Below are positions 16,249 to 25,066 of a DNA stretch of 64,000 nt, in pieces; within the stretch, counting starts at the first letter, position 1, and each line of letters starts with the position of its first letter. The DNA is taken from the NCBI GenBank assembly GCA_023435895.1, contig JAEZLH010000010.1:1-64000 (forward strand), read 5' to 3'. The translations under genes and the position numbers were made by a program. This stretch comes from Bacillota bacterium. GTDB taxonomy: Bacteria > Bacillota > Clostridia > Lachnospirales > Lachnospiraceae. Under the pieces are notes generated by a model that was given only the letters and a program-made list of their open reading frames with translations, searched no databases and had not been told where the DNA came from.

Positions 16249-18315
16249 TTAAAAGTTATTGTCAGTAGAATGTCTTTGCTTAAAATTTTGTGCAATTCCT
16301 AATTTGTTAGATACTAAAGTCTTTAAGTCCTTGTTAAATTTATTATAGATTAAAAAGGATTTTTCTTTTCTGCATTGCCTATTTTTTTCATCTAAGTCAG
16401 CTCTAATTTCGGAAAAAAAGTCTGGTGATATCAATTTTTTAATAGTTGGCTTGTTAGCAATAAAAGTCTCTAAGAAATTTAAATTTGTTCCATAGTTATA
16501 TCTTAAGTCCCCATCGAAGAATCCCATATTATAAAAAGGAATTAAATATTCATCAATTTGTGCAATAAATACGGTGGCTTGATTTATATCTTTTTCATTC
16601 CATTCGATTTCAGAATATAGAAGTAATTCATTAACAATTCCAAGTGTTTTATTAGCTTCTGTATTATTTAAGTTTTTGATAACATCTTTAACGCATGTTT
16701 TTGCTGCCTCTAATAAAGATAAGAAGCTATTATCATCATTTACCGCATTAAGCAACTTTAGACAATAATCTTCCATTTTACGTGAGTTTGCAGGAGGTGT
16801 TTTTTCTTTAACCCAAACCAAATGAGATATAATCATTTCAATATGATATTTGAATTTATAATATGCTTGTTCTATTAATTCATTTCTAAATGCATTTTCA
16901 ATTCTATAATTTAGAAAGCTAGCAGTATAGTACATTATAGGTTTATGGTCATTTACAAATATTTTTTTACTAATTTCTTCTTGCAGTTTGCCAACAAATC
17001 TACTTGCTATATGAGGAGAAGTTAAAAACACAGAAGCAAAACATTTCATTTGTAACTCTGGACTTATAATTTTAGAACTTTCAACATCTTGTCTATCTCG
17101 GTATTGTCCATCTCTTCTTTCATAATATAAATGTGTAAAGGCATCATATGTATTGTAGAAACTTTCCAACTCTTCTTGGTACTCATCCATGGATAACAAT
17201 TGTATTTCTTGAACTTCTGTTTGGTTATTTGTAGCTTTTACAATATCTTTTATTATTTTGTCATTTTGAGTAATTACAATTTTAACGCTTATCCACATTT
17301 CTTCATTGATGAGATTTCTGTTTTGATATAATATATTTGTTGTTTGACAACCATTCACAATATAAAAGTTTTTAATAGTATATTGTCCTTGTCCTTTGTC
17401 TAGTGACTTACCAACTATAGTTATACCATTATTTAGCAATCCGAACGTTTCTTTGTGATCGGAGTTAATTGTATGGATAATATCTTGGTTAACACGATTA
17501 TCTTCTGAACCAGCAAAATCACGTACATTCAATTCAAATATACCACGACGGATTCGGTCACTGTCATCAATTATTATTTTCAAATATTCTTTTATTGGCA
17601 AAATAGCAAAATAAGATTCTTTGACATCATCTATATATGGAATTTCGATTTTATTATTCAATGTAAAAGTAGCGCTATTTTGAACTTTCGTTAATTCGTA
17701 TTGTTTTCTGATAAATGCCTTATCTAGTATTTGAATGCATATATCATCTTTCTTAAATACATCTAGTAATAATAATGTTTCCATTATTCTGTTTTTGGTC
17801 GAAATATGGTTATCGTCTTCAATATATGTGCCAGGTGTAATATAGTACAAATTGATTTTTATTGTTTTGATAAATTCATAATTTTGAAGAATTTTTTGAA
17901 CCATATTGTATTTTTCTGTGACTAGTTCGTTCATTTTTTTCTTTGTTACATCAATAGGTCTAAACATATCTGCAACGCCATCACCGAAAGTACCAATTTC
18001 TTTTGTTGTAAAAGCCTCTGAAGTTTTTGACTGAATAAAGAAAAACTCAATTGAAAAATCCATTCCTGCATTGATTAAAGTAGTCAATTCTGAAATATTA
18101 TTAATGTAACGGTTGTTAATGGAGAGAGCAAATCCGTCAATTCCAGCGTCGTCTCCATTTCCTACACATGATGAGAATAAATCAAAATTTAGTATGTTTT
18201 TTGAGGATAAACATATATAGTTAATAAATTTTTCAAAGTTCTTTTCAAGATTTTTTTTGTCTAAATCCTGTTCGAAAATAAATTTTTGAAAATAATTGTT
18301 CAATATAATGTCCAT
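16249..18315 (-). CDS. AIPR-family phage-resistance protein
   Basis: A 688-aa protein of the AIPR (abortive infection phage resistance) family. The core motif set is clear: GIFELNVRDFAG at about residue 257, then TFGLLNNGITIVGKS and FYIVNGCQTTNILYQN. The N-terminal part has a possible PD-(D/E)XK-type nuclease core: D60 in DDAGIDGFAL, then FFFIQSK (Q95, K97), as in DNA-directed nucleases where Q replaces E. Known members stop phage infection; the mechanism is not settled. AAGGAG precedes the ATG. It is transcribed alone, leftward, at the edge of the restriction island. Confidence 0.85.
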   Translation of the reverse strand: MDIILNNYFQKFIFEQDLDKKNLEKNFEKFINYICLSSKNILNFDLFSSCVGNGDDAGIDGFALSINNRYINNISELTTLINAGMDFSIEFFFIQSKTSEAFTTKEIGTFGDGVADMFRPIDVTKKKMNELVTEKYNMVQKILQNYEFIKTIKINLYYITPGTYIEDDNHISTKNRIMETLLLLDVFKKDDICIQILDKAFIRKQYELTKVQNSATFTLNNKIEIPYIDDVKESYFAILPIKEYLKIIIDDSDRIRRGIFELNVRDFAGSEDNRVNQDIIHTINSDHKETFGLLNNGITIVGKSLDKGQGQYTIKNFYIVNGCQTTNILYQNRNLINEEMWISVKIVITQNDKIIKDIVKATNNQTEVQEIQLLSMDEYQEELESFYNTYDAFTHLYYERRDGQYRDRQDVESSKIISPELQMKCFASVFLTSPHIASRFVGKLQEEISKKIFVNDHKPIMYYTASFLNYRIENAFRNELIEQAYYKFKYHIEMIISHLVWVKEKTPPANSRKMEDYCLKLLNAVNDDNSFLSLLEAAKTCVKDVIKNLNNTEANKTLGIVNELLLYSEIEWNEKDINQATVFIAQIDEYLIPFYNMGFFDGDLRYNYGTNLNFLETFIANKPTIKKLISPDFFSEIRADLDEKNRQCRKEKSFLIYNKFNKDLKTLVSNKLGIAQNFKQRHSTDNNF

Positions 18316-18417
18316 ATTTGTCTAATCTCCTTCGTATTTTAAAATTGAGTAGAGTAAAAAATTATCTATTGAATAATAGTACTAGATGATATTATATAAT
18401 TAAAAGTTTATATGGAT

Positions 18418-18813
18418 TTATAAATCCCACTGTAACTTCCACTTCACATATTCTTCCTTTGTGACCCACCCCATTATAGTAGTCATGTTTTTTTTGTTGC
18501 CATTCTTTAAAGCACTTTCTATACTCCGGTAATGCAAACCTTACTGCAATCGGTGATTCAATTGCTTCCTCATCTGTTACCTGCTGGAATTTTTATAGAT
18601 GGCTTATCAGTATCTTTATCCGTCTGAAATTCAAAAAGAGTTATTTGCAATGGAACTCCTCTTCAAACCAGAAAAAAGATTCCATTACATCCAATGGATT
18701 ATCAAATTCATATGTTTTTAGTTCATTGTAATTTACTTTTAAAATTTCAGCCATCTGGCACAGCATTGGCTCCTTGATGGTTTTTCTAATCGAATTCTCT
18801 TACCTGTTGTCAT
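18418..18813 (-). pseudogene. Broken XRE-like regulator gene
   Basis: Starts with a perfect AGGAGG site and ATG at 18813 (MTTGKRIRLE), then shifts frame and has lost most of its helix-turn-helix. Pieces of the rest are readable in changing frames: LCQMAEILKVNYNELKTYEFDNPLDVMESFFWFEEEF, then EEAIESPIAVRFALPEYRKCFKEWQ, then a typical regulator end TKEEYVKWKLQWDL and stop. I count at least three frame changes or deletions. A remnant of a transferred regulator gene within the 1.2-kb gap 18316-19509. Confidence 0.6.
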
Positions 18814-19237
18814 AGGAAACCTCCTGTAATTTTATTAAATCTAGTATAGCAGAGACTACTCTGAAACTCAATAAAACTTAACTTAACAAAATTATTTTAA
18901 TAAAATAAAATTGTATTTAGTTAATTTTTGACCAATATATAATAATTAAGTATAATAAAACTCATAACAAAACTCATAACAAAACTTAAAGTAATTATGT
19001 TAAGTGCAAAGAGAGACAGATAAGAAAGAAATGAATTACTGAAAAATGAATTGTGATATATCTTGGCCACAGATTTTACTATGATATACCAGCAATGGCG
19101 GAGCAAAACATAATCATACTCCTTTTTCGGGGGGGAAAGGATCTTGAACAACAGGTTGATAGTACAGGAGGAAGAATTGTTTTTAAATTAAATATTACTT
19201 AAGAAAAGTATGGATGAACTAGTGATCTGATCTTAGG

Positions 19238-19417
19238 AGACAGATAAAAGAAAAAGATGCTTGCATATCCGCATTGCAGGTAAAGGCTGATAATTTTGAT
19301 AAGCTGGCAGAATACCTTACACCACCAGAGCAGATTGATGAGATGATAAAGGCGGTAGAAGAGGTACGGAGAATGCATAAGCAGCAGAGGCAGATGAATG
19401 AGTATTATGGGGGGTAG
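19238..19417 (+). pseudogene. C-terminal fragment of an unrecognised gene, probably from a mobile element
   Basis: An open frame without a start codon or ribosome site reads RQIKEKDACISALQVKADNF, then DKLAEYLTPPEQIDEMIKAV, EEVRRMHKQQRQMNEYYGG and stop. It is clearly protein-like (heptad-type helices), and stops lie directly before it. I do not recognise the parent gene. Together with the regulator remnant at 18418-18813 it marks old insertion or deletion events in this gap. Two 12-bp direct repeats (AAAACTCATAAC) lie at about 18957-18980. Confidence 0.4.
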
Positions 19418-19509
19418 AGAAAAAGTCGGTAAATTATGGCGAATTTTTGGAAAATTCTTTTGTTTTTTGCTGTAATGATGTAAAATAGTAGGCAGAAAGG
19501 AGGAGAGAT

Positions 19510-19923
19510 ATGGAAAAGTGGAAAAAAAGTAATTTGCCTAAATCTGATGCACAACAGCCATCTGATGGAAGCAATCCAACTTGTAATCTTCGCTTATCCC
19601 AAGCGGAATATACCGTTGACGGAACTAAAATTGACCAGAAAAGTTATTTTAGAAATGACGTCTTCAGCGGATGCAATTGGATACCTACAGAGAAAGGTGA
19701 AAAAACTGAAATCAAAGTTGATTTACAAATAGATGGAGAAAGTAAGGGAAATTACCATCTCAAAGTAACTCATGAACTACATCGTGAGTCTAATCAAGAT
19801 AATGTTACAACTATTTTGCATTGGAAAGATGCCATACCTGCATTGACAGATCAAGATATTACTGGCAAAGATTTGACATTATCAAGCGAAGAAGATGGAA
19901 CATTTGGTATATCTATCGATTAA
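19510..19923 (+). CDS. Orphan 137-aa protein, resembles the C-terminal domain of PLD-type restriction nucleases
   Basis: Good AAAGGAGGAGAG site before the ATG. The middle and end (SYFRNDVFSGCNWIPTEKG ... YHLKVTHELHRESNQ ... TTILHWKDAIPAL) recall, from memory, the C-terminal beta-domain of phospholipase-D-type (NgoFVII-like) restriction proteins, where an F-R-x-V-F-x-x-x-N-W-x-P-T-E stretch and a final T-x-L-H-W motif occur. No HKD catalytic motif is present, so it is not a nuclease by itself. It could be a free DNA-recognition domain or a truncated gene. It lies directly ahead of the restriction operon. Confidence 0.4.
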   Translation: MEKWKKSNLPKSDAQQPSDGSNPTCNLRLSQAEYTVDGTKIDQKSYFRNDVFSGCNWIPTEKGEKTEIKVDLQIDGESKGNYHLKVTHELHRESNQDNVTTILHWKDAIPALTDQDITGKDLTLSSEEDGTFGISID

Positions 19924-20066
19924 TTATTAAAAAGTAATTGTGGCCCAATTCAAGGATTGCAGTTACTTTTTTATATATAAATATCAAATATTTGTGTTTT
20001 AACATAATAATAAATGTGTTATAATGGTATAAATTTATTGAATCATGAAAGAACAAGGTGATCAGA

Positions 20067-20339
20067 ATGGGATTCGAGGTATTTCTAAACGATTATTACG
20101 ATTTATTAAAGCTAATGCACGATAATGAAGCTATTATATTGGATAAAAAGATTATACCTTTAACACAGTTAGAAATAGCTGAATCGCTTAATTATAGTAA
20201 AATGAAAGTAAACTCTATGTTTGGTGTATTACAAAAAGAGGGATTTATTGAACAGCAAATGCGTGGAAAGTACGTTCTAACGGACAAGGCTGAACTTATT
20301 CTTAAAGCAGTAGAGTCAATCAATACAAAAATTAGATAA
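20067..20339 (+). CDS. Small winged-helix regulator of the restriction operon
   Basis: A 90-aa protein made almost wholly of one winged helix: LTQLEIAESLNYSKMKVNSMFGVLQKEGFIEQQMRGKYVLTDKAE. ATG 20067 is preferred over the GTG at 20058, since AAGGTG is six bases ahead. The stop is 14 bases before the large restriction gene, so the two are co-transcribed. It probably times expression of the nuclease as controller proteins do in other restriction systems, but the fold here is MarR-like rather than the usual XRE type. Confidence 0.7.
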   Translation: MGFEVFLNDYYDLLKLMHDNEAIILDKKIIPLTQLEIAESLNYSKMKVNSMFGVLQKEGFIEQQMRGKYVLTDKAELILKAVESINTKIR

Positions 20340-20353
20340 TGGGAGTGTGATAT

Positions 20354-23353
20354 ATGAGTGAAGATAGATTAAAACGGTTAATATTACAATATCAGAAAAG
20401 TATGAATTATTACTTGGATAAGAAAAATGCATACAATGAACAATCTTGTCGAGATGAATATATCAGTCCATTATTAGAATGTTTTGGATGGGATGTTCAG
20501 AATGAAAAAGGAAAATTGCCACAGTATAAAGAAGTAGTGGTTGAACAGTTTTCAAATAGTTTGGAAAGACCAGATTATACATTAACGCTTAATGGTGTTT
20601 CTAAAATGTTCGTAGAAGCAAAGAAACCAAGCATTGATATAACTGCTGATATTGAACCATCAATGCAAGCTAGAAAATACGGGTGGAATGCAAAACATGT
20701 TTTGGCAATATTGACCAATTTTGAAAATATGATCGTATATGATACAACGAATAAACCCAAAGAGGGCGATGGGGTAAATACTTCTGTATTTCGAAAGTAT
20801 CATTTTATGGAGTATGCAGAGAAATACCAAGAGATATATGACTTAATTTCTAGGGAAAATGTATATAACGGAAAATATGATGAATTTGCTAAAACTAATC
20901 TACAGGATAAAAATAGATTTCATACAGAAATCGATGATACATTCCTTGAACAGATTAATAAGTGGCGATTGAAACTAGGAAAATATCTATATACAAAGGA
21001 TAGCAAATATCAAAATATAGATGTTTTAAACGATACAGTGCAAGATTTTATAAATCAGGTAATTTTTCTTCGTATTTGTGAAGACAGAAATTTACCGTTG
21101 TATTCAAAACTCTATGAGGTGGCTGCGAACAAGGAAGATTTACAGAATTCATTGACACAAGTATTTAAGGAAGCAGATAAACGCTATAATTCTGGACTTT
21201 TCAAAGGAGAAACTCCTATTTTTGATTTGAATAGTGATATTATTTTTGAAATAATAATGTCCCTTTATTATCCAGCTACACCTTACTTGTTTACAATAAT
21301 CGAGCCAAGTATACTTGGTAAGATATATGAAGCATTTTTGACAGAATGCTTAATTGTTGTGGATGGAAACGTAGAGTTGGCAAAGAAAAATGAATATAAG
21401 TACAAATCAGTTGTTAGTACACCTACAGAAATTGTTAAGTATATGGTGAAAAACACTTTAGAATTAATTTGTGAAAGTAAAAGTCCGATAGAAATCTTGG
21501 ATCTCAGAGTTATTGATTTGGCATGCGGATCGGGTGTTTTTCTGGAGGAGGCTTATCAGTATCTGGTTGATTATTGTACACAATGGTACGAAATAAATAA
21601 ACCAGAATACTTATTAGAAATGAGCAATGGAAAACATAAATTGCCAATTGAAGATAAGAAGGAAATATTAAAAAACTGTATTTATGGGATCGATATAGAT
21701 GTTCACGCTGTTGAAGTAAGCAAGTTTTCGTTAATATTGAAGTTGATTGAAGATGAAACGGAACCATCTGTAAAAAACGCTACGCCTATTTTACCTGAAT
21801 TATCAGCTAACATAATGCATGGTAATTCACTGGTAACAGATAAAGATATTGAAGGGACTAATATCTCCACAAAAGAGCTTTTAGAAATAGTTCCATTTGA
21901 TTGGAACGAAATAAATAATGGAGAAAAATTTGACGTTGTATTAGGAAATCCGCCTTATGTAAAAACAGAAGATATGCATTCATTAGCAAATGAAACTGAA
22001 TTCGATATTTATAAAGGTAAGTATTCAAGCGCATATAAGCAATTTGATAAATACTTTTTATTTGTCGAAAAATCATTAGAAGTCTTAAAAGATTCAGGTG
22101 TACTTTGCTATATCATACCAAACAAATTCTATAAAATAGCCGCGGGTCAAGAACTGAGAAAACTTCTATGTAAAAACATCAAGAGAATGGATGATTTTGG
22201 AGATACACAACTATTTCCTGATAAAACCATATACAGCGCTATCGTAACAATTGGTAAGAATACATGTGATGAAATGAATTATTCTCATGTGTCTTCTTTA
22301 GCAGAACTATGGTCAGGAGAAGAGAATCAAAGTGTTAAAATCAAAAATATAAGATTGAATCAAGAGCCATGGAGTCTTTCAACTGACATAGAATTTTTGA
22401 AAATACTCAATGCATTAGAAGGAAAAACCATACCGCTTTCTAACGTAGCAAATGTTTTTAATGGAATCCAAACAAGTGCAGAACGAGCAGAATCTTTTTC
22501 TGATAAAAAGGAAGTATATTGGTTTGATGAATCATGCATTGTAGAAGAAAATGAGCAAGAAGTTAGAATAAATAAATTTGGATCAGAATATAAGATTGAA
22601 AAATCATTACTTAAACCTTATTTTAAGCCAACTAAGAAAACTGAAAAAGGAATGAAGACTTATTCTATTTTGAAAACGGATAAAAGAATTATTTTTCCCT
22701 ATGATTCAGAAGGAAAGTTGATTGAGAAAAGTGTAATGAAAAGGAAATATCCAGGGATATTCCAGTACTTAGAAGATTGCTACGATAGATTAGTTCCTAA
22801 ATGTTTGAATGATGGGATCGGACGAGATATTTCAGATGCAACAGAAGATAATTGGTATAAGTATGGCAGAACACAAGCTTTAACTGCATTTATTAATACA
22901 CCAAAACTTATTGTGCGTGTGTTAAGTAAAGAGCCAATGTATGCATATGATAGTAGTGATATGCTAATTGCATCTGGCGGCACTGCTGGATACTGTGCTA
23001 TCAGTGAATTACCAGAAAGTAACTATTCATTGGAGTATATTCAAGCATGTTTATCACATCCATTTACAGAAAAGATTTTTCAGATGAATGGGAGTGATTT
23101 TGAAGGTGGATTTACCGCTAGAGGTACATTTTTATTAAAGAAAATTCCAATTGTAACTTTGGATTTTGAGGATGAGAAACAAAGGGATTTATATAATGCG
23201 GTTGTTTCTAACACAAAGAGAATATATGAGTTGAATTATGAAATGGAAGAAAAATCGGATAAAGCAACACTAAATATTCTTGAGAAGGAAAAAAATAAGC
23301 TGATGAAACAAATCGAGCAATTAATAACTCGTGTTTATCAGCAGAAATTTTAG
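20354..23353 (+). CDS. Type IIG restriction-modification enzyme, Eco57I-like
   Basis: A 999-aa fusion of nuclease and adenine methylase. The N-terminal PD-(D/E)XK core is RPDYTLTLNG with D74 and FVEAKKP with E88, K90. The methylase part has motif I DLACGSG (D388) and motif IV NPPY (N532), in the order of the gamma N6-adenine class. The C-terminal third is the target-recognition region. Size and partner match Eco57I (nuclease-methylase of about 1000 aa plus a separate methylase of about 540 aa). It would cut a few to about 16 bases from an asymmetric site. The target sequence cannot be read from the protein. The next gene starts 8 bases on. Confidence 0.88.
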   Translation: MSEDRLKRLILQYQKSMNYYLDKKNAYNEQSCRDEYISPLLECFGWDVQNEKGKLPQYKEVVVEQFSNSLERPDYTLTLNGVSKMFVEAKKPSIDITADIEPSMQARKYGWNAKHVLAILTNFENMIVYDTTNKPKEGDGVNTSVFRKYHFMEYAEKYQEIYDLISRENVYNGKYDEFAKTNLQDKNRFHTEIDDTFLEQINKWRLKLGKYLYTKDSKYQNIDVLNDTVQDFINQVIFLRICEDRNLPLYSKLYEVAANKEDLQNSLTQVFKEADKRYNSGLFKGETPIFDLNSDIIFEIIMSLYYPATPYLFTIIEPSILGKIYEAFLTECLIVVDGNVELAKKNEYKYKSVVSTPTEIVKYMVKNTLELICESKSPIEILDLRVIDLACGSGVFLEEAYQYLVDYCTQWYEINKPEYLLEMSNGKHKLPIEDKKEILKNCIYGIDIDVHAVEVSKFSLILKLIEDETEPSVKNATPILPELSANIMHGNSLVTDKDIEGTNISTKELLEIVPFDWNEINNGEKFDVVLGNPPYVKTEDMHSLANETEFDIYKGKYSSAYKQFDKYFLFVEKSLEVLKDSGVLCYIIPNKFYKIAAGQELRKLLCKNIKRMDDFGDTQLFPDKTIYSAIVTIGKNTCDEMNYSHVSSLAELWSGEENQSVKIKNIRLNQEPWSLSTDIEFLKILNALEGKTIPLSNVANVFNGIQTSAERAESFSDKKEVYWFDESCIVEENEQEVRINKFGSEYKIEKSLLKPYFKPTKKTEKGMKTYSILKTDKRIIFPYDSEGKLIEKSVMKRKYPGIFQYLEDCYDRLVPKCLNDGIGRDISDATEDNWYKYGRTQALTAFINTPKLIVRVLSKEPMYAYDSSDMLIASGGTAGYCAISELPESNYSLEYIQACLSHPFTEKIFQMNGSDFEGGFTARGTFLLKKIPIVTLDFEDEKQRDLYNAVVSNTKRIYELNYEMEEKSDKATLNILEKEKNKLMKQIEQLITRVYQQKF

Positions 23354-23361
23354 GTGGTAAT

Positions 23362-24990
23362 ATGAAATTAAAAGAAGATAGCACAGAACAGAAGTTAAGA
23401 GGTGCTTATTATACACCATTGCCATTAGCCGAAATGATGGTGGAGTTATTTTGCGATGATGAAACCATAAAGGAAATCTTAGAGCCAAGTTGCGGGGATG
23501 GTGTATTTATAGATGGACTAATAAAGACCGGATACATCGAAAAAATAGCTTCCATTACTGCTATTGAAATTGAGAAAAGCGAAGCGAAAAAGTTAAAGAA
23601 TCGTGTAATAGATGAAAAGAAAGTTAATGTATTAAATAAAGATTTTTTTGATTTTTATAAACAGCACTCTGACAAGAAAAAGTACGATTTAATTCTCGGA
23701 AATCCTCCATATATCAGATATCAATATCTTGAAGAAGAACAAAGAGATATGATGTCTACAATTTTGACTTCTCATGGGATGAAGGCAAATAAGTTAGTTA
23801 ATACGTGGGTTGGCTTTATTGTTGCATGCGTCCATATGTTGAGTGATACTGGGAAAATAGCATTTGTTATTCCAGCAGAAATATTACAAGTGGCATATGC
23901 AGAAGACTTAAGATTATATTTGTCAAATTCGTTGTCAAAGATTACATTGATAACATTTGAAGAATTGGTTTTTCCTGATATTGAGCAAGAAATAGTGGTG
24001 TTTATTGGGGAAAAGGGAAAACAAGAAAAGGGAATCCGAATTGTGGAACTTAATAATCTGGATGATTTAGAAACGTTTGATATTGAAACCAACGGATTTC
24101 AAAAAATGCAACATGTACATGAAAAGTGGACGAAATATTTTACAAATAAGAAAGAAAATGAATTGATACGGAAGATAAAGGAAGATGAGAGATTTCAAAA
24201 GCTATCAGATGTTGCGCTTATTAACGTAGGAATAACAACTGGTAATAATAAATATTTTTCCGTAAGCAGTGAAGTGGTAAAAAAATATGAATTACAAGAG
24301 GTGGTTCGTCCGCTCATTGGAAGAAGCTCTCATGCACATAGTATTTATTTTGAGGATAAGGATTGGCTAAAAAATGTTAAGAAAGAAAAAGCAGCATATT
24401 TAATAGATTTTCCGGACAAAGATATTAGTGATTATCCAAAAAAACATACAGAATATATCAATCTCGGAGAAAAAAATAAGGAACACACAGGATATAAATG
24501 TTCAATCAGGGATAGATGGTATCGAATTCCGTCTATATGGGTTCCTGATGCATTTTTCTTGAGAAGAAATAACTTATATCCTAAATTTGTACTGAATAAG
24601 TGCAATGCTGTTTCTACTGATACAATGCACAGGATTAAATTTAATACAGGAATTGATACTGAAAGGATAGCCTTATCCTATTATAATAGCATCTCTTTTG
24701 CTTTTACAGAGTTGTGTGGAAGAAGTTATGGCGGTGGAGTCCTTGAAATATTGCCAGGTGAAGTGGGAAATATTTTGGTGCCAAAGCTTGATCAGATACC
24801 GATGGAGAAGGTAAGAGAAGTGTTAGCAAGAATTGACACAATCATAAGAAATGAGGAAGATATAGAAAACGCTTTAAATATTGTGGATCAAGAAATTTTG
24901 GTTGATGAAGTTGGTATTGATTCAACAATGTGTGAAGAAGCTAGGCTGATTTGGAAAAAAATGCAGGGAAGAAGATTAAAGAGAAGTTAG
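23362..24990 (+). CDS. N6-adenine DNA methyltransferase, M.Eco57I-like
   Basis: A 542-aa methylase with the Eco57I-family start GAYYTPLPLAEMMVELF, motif I EPSCGDGVF (G46 region) and motif IV NPPY (N114-Y117), then a C-terminal recognition region. In Eco57I-type systems this second enzyme methylates both strands of an asymmetric site and gives host protection, while the fused nuclease-methylase modifies only one strand. Starts 8 bases after its partner with an AGGTGG site. Its own lack of a nuclease core and its size support the protective role. Confidence 0.88.
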   Translation: MKLKEDSTEQKLRGAYYTPLPLAEMMVELFCDDETIKEILEPSCGDGVFIDGLIKTGYIEKIASITAIEIEKSEAKKLKNRVIDEKKVNVLNKDFFDFYKQHSDKKKYDLILGNPPYIRYQYLEEEQRDMMSTILTSHGMKANKLVNTWVGFIVACVHMLSDTGKIAFVIPAEILQVAYAEDLRLYLSNSLSKITLITFEELVFPDIEQEIVVFIGEKGKQEKGIRIVELNNLDDLETFDIETNGFQKMQHVHEKWTKYFTNKKENELIRKIKEDERFQKLSDVALINVGITTGNNKYFSVSSEVVKKYELQEVVRPLIGRSSHAHSIYFEDKDWLKNVKKEKAAYLIDFPDKDISDYPKKHTEYINLGEKNKEHTGYKCSIRDRWYRIPSIWVPDAFFLRRNNLYPKFVLNKCNAVSTDTMHRIKFNTGIDTERIALSYYNSISFAFTELCGRSYGGGVLEILPGEVGNILVPKLDQIPMEKVREVLARIDTIIRNEEDIENALNIVDQEILVDEVGIDSTMCEEARLIWKKMQGRRLKRS

Positions 24991-25066
24991 AAAAGTCAAT
25001 AATAATGGGCTGATGTAATTGATATAAGTCTTATATTAGGTCTAAAAACATTTATTTGAAAGGCAT

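Noticed and set aside
18921..19151. Leftward hydrophobic 76-aa frame
   Set aside because: No ribosome site, low-complexity AT-rich DNA with a short direct repeat, and no family resemblance; treated as a chance frame.
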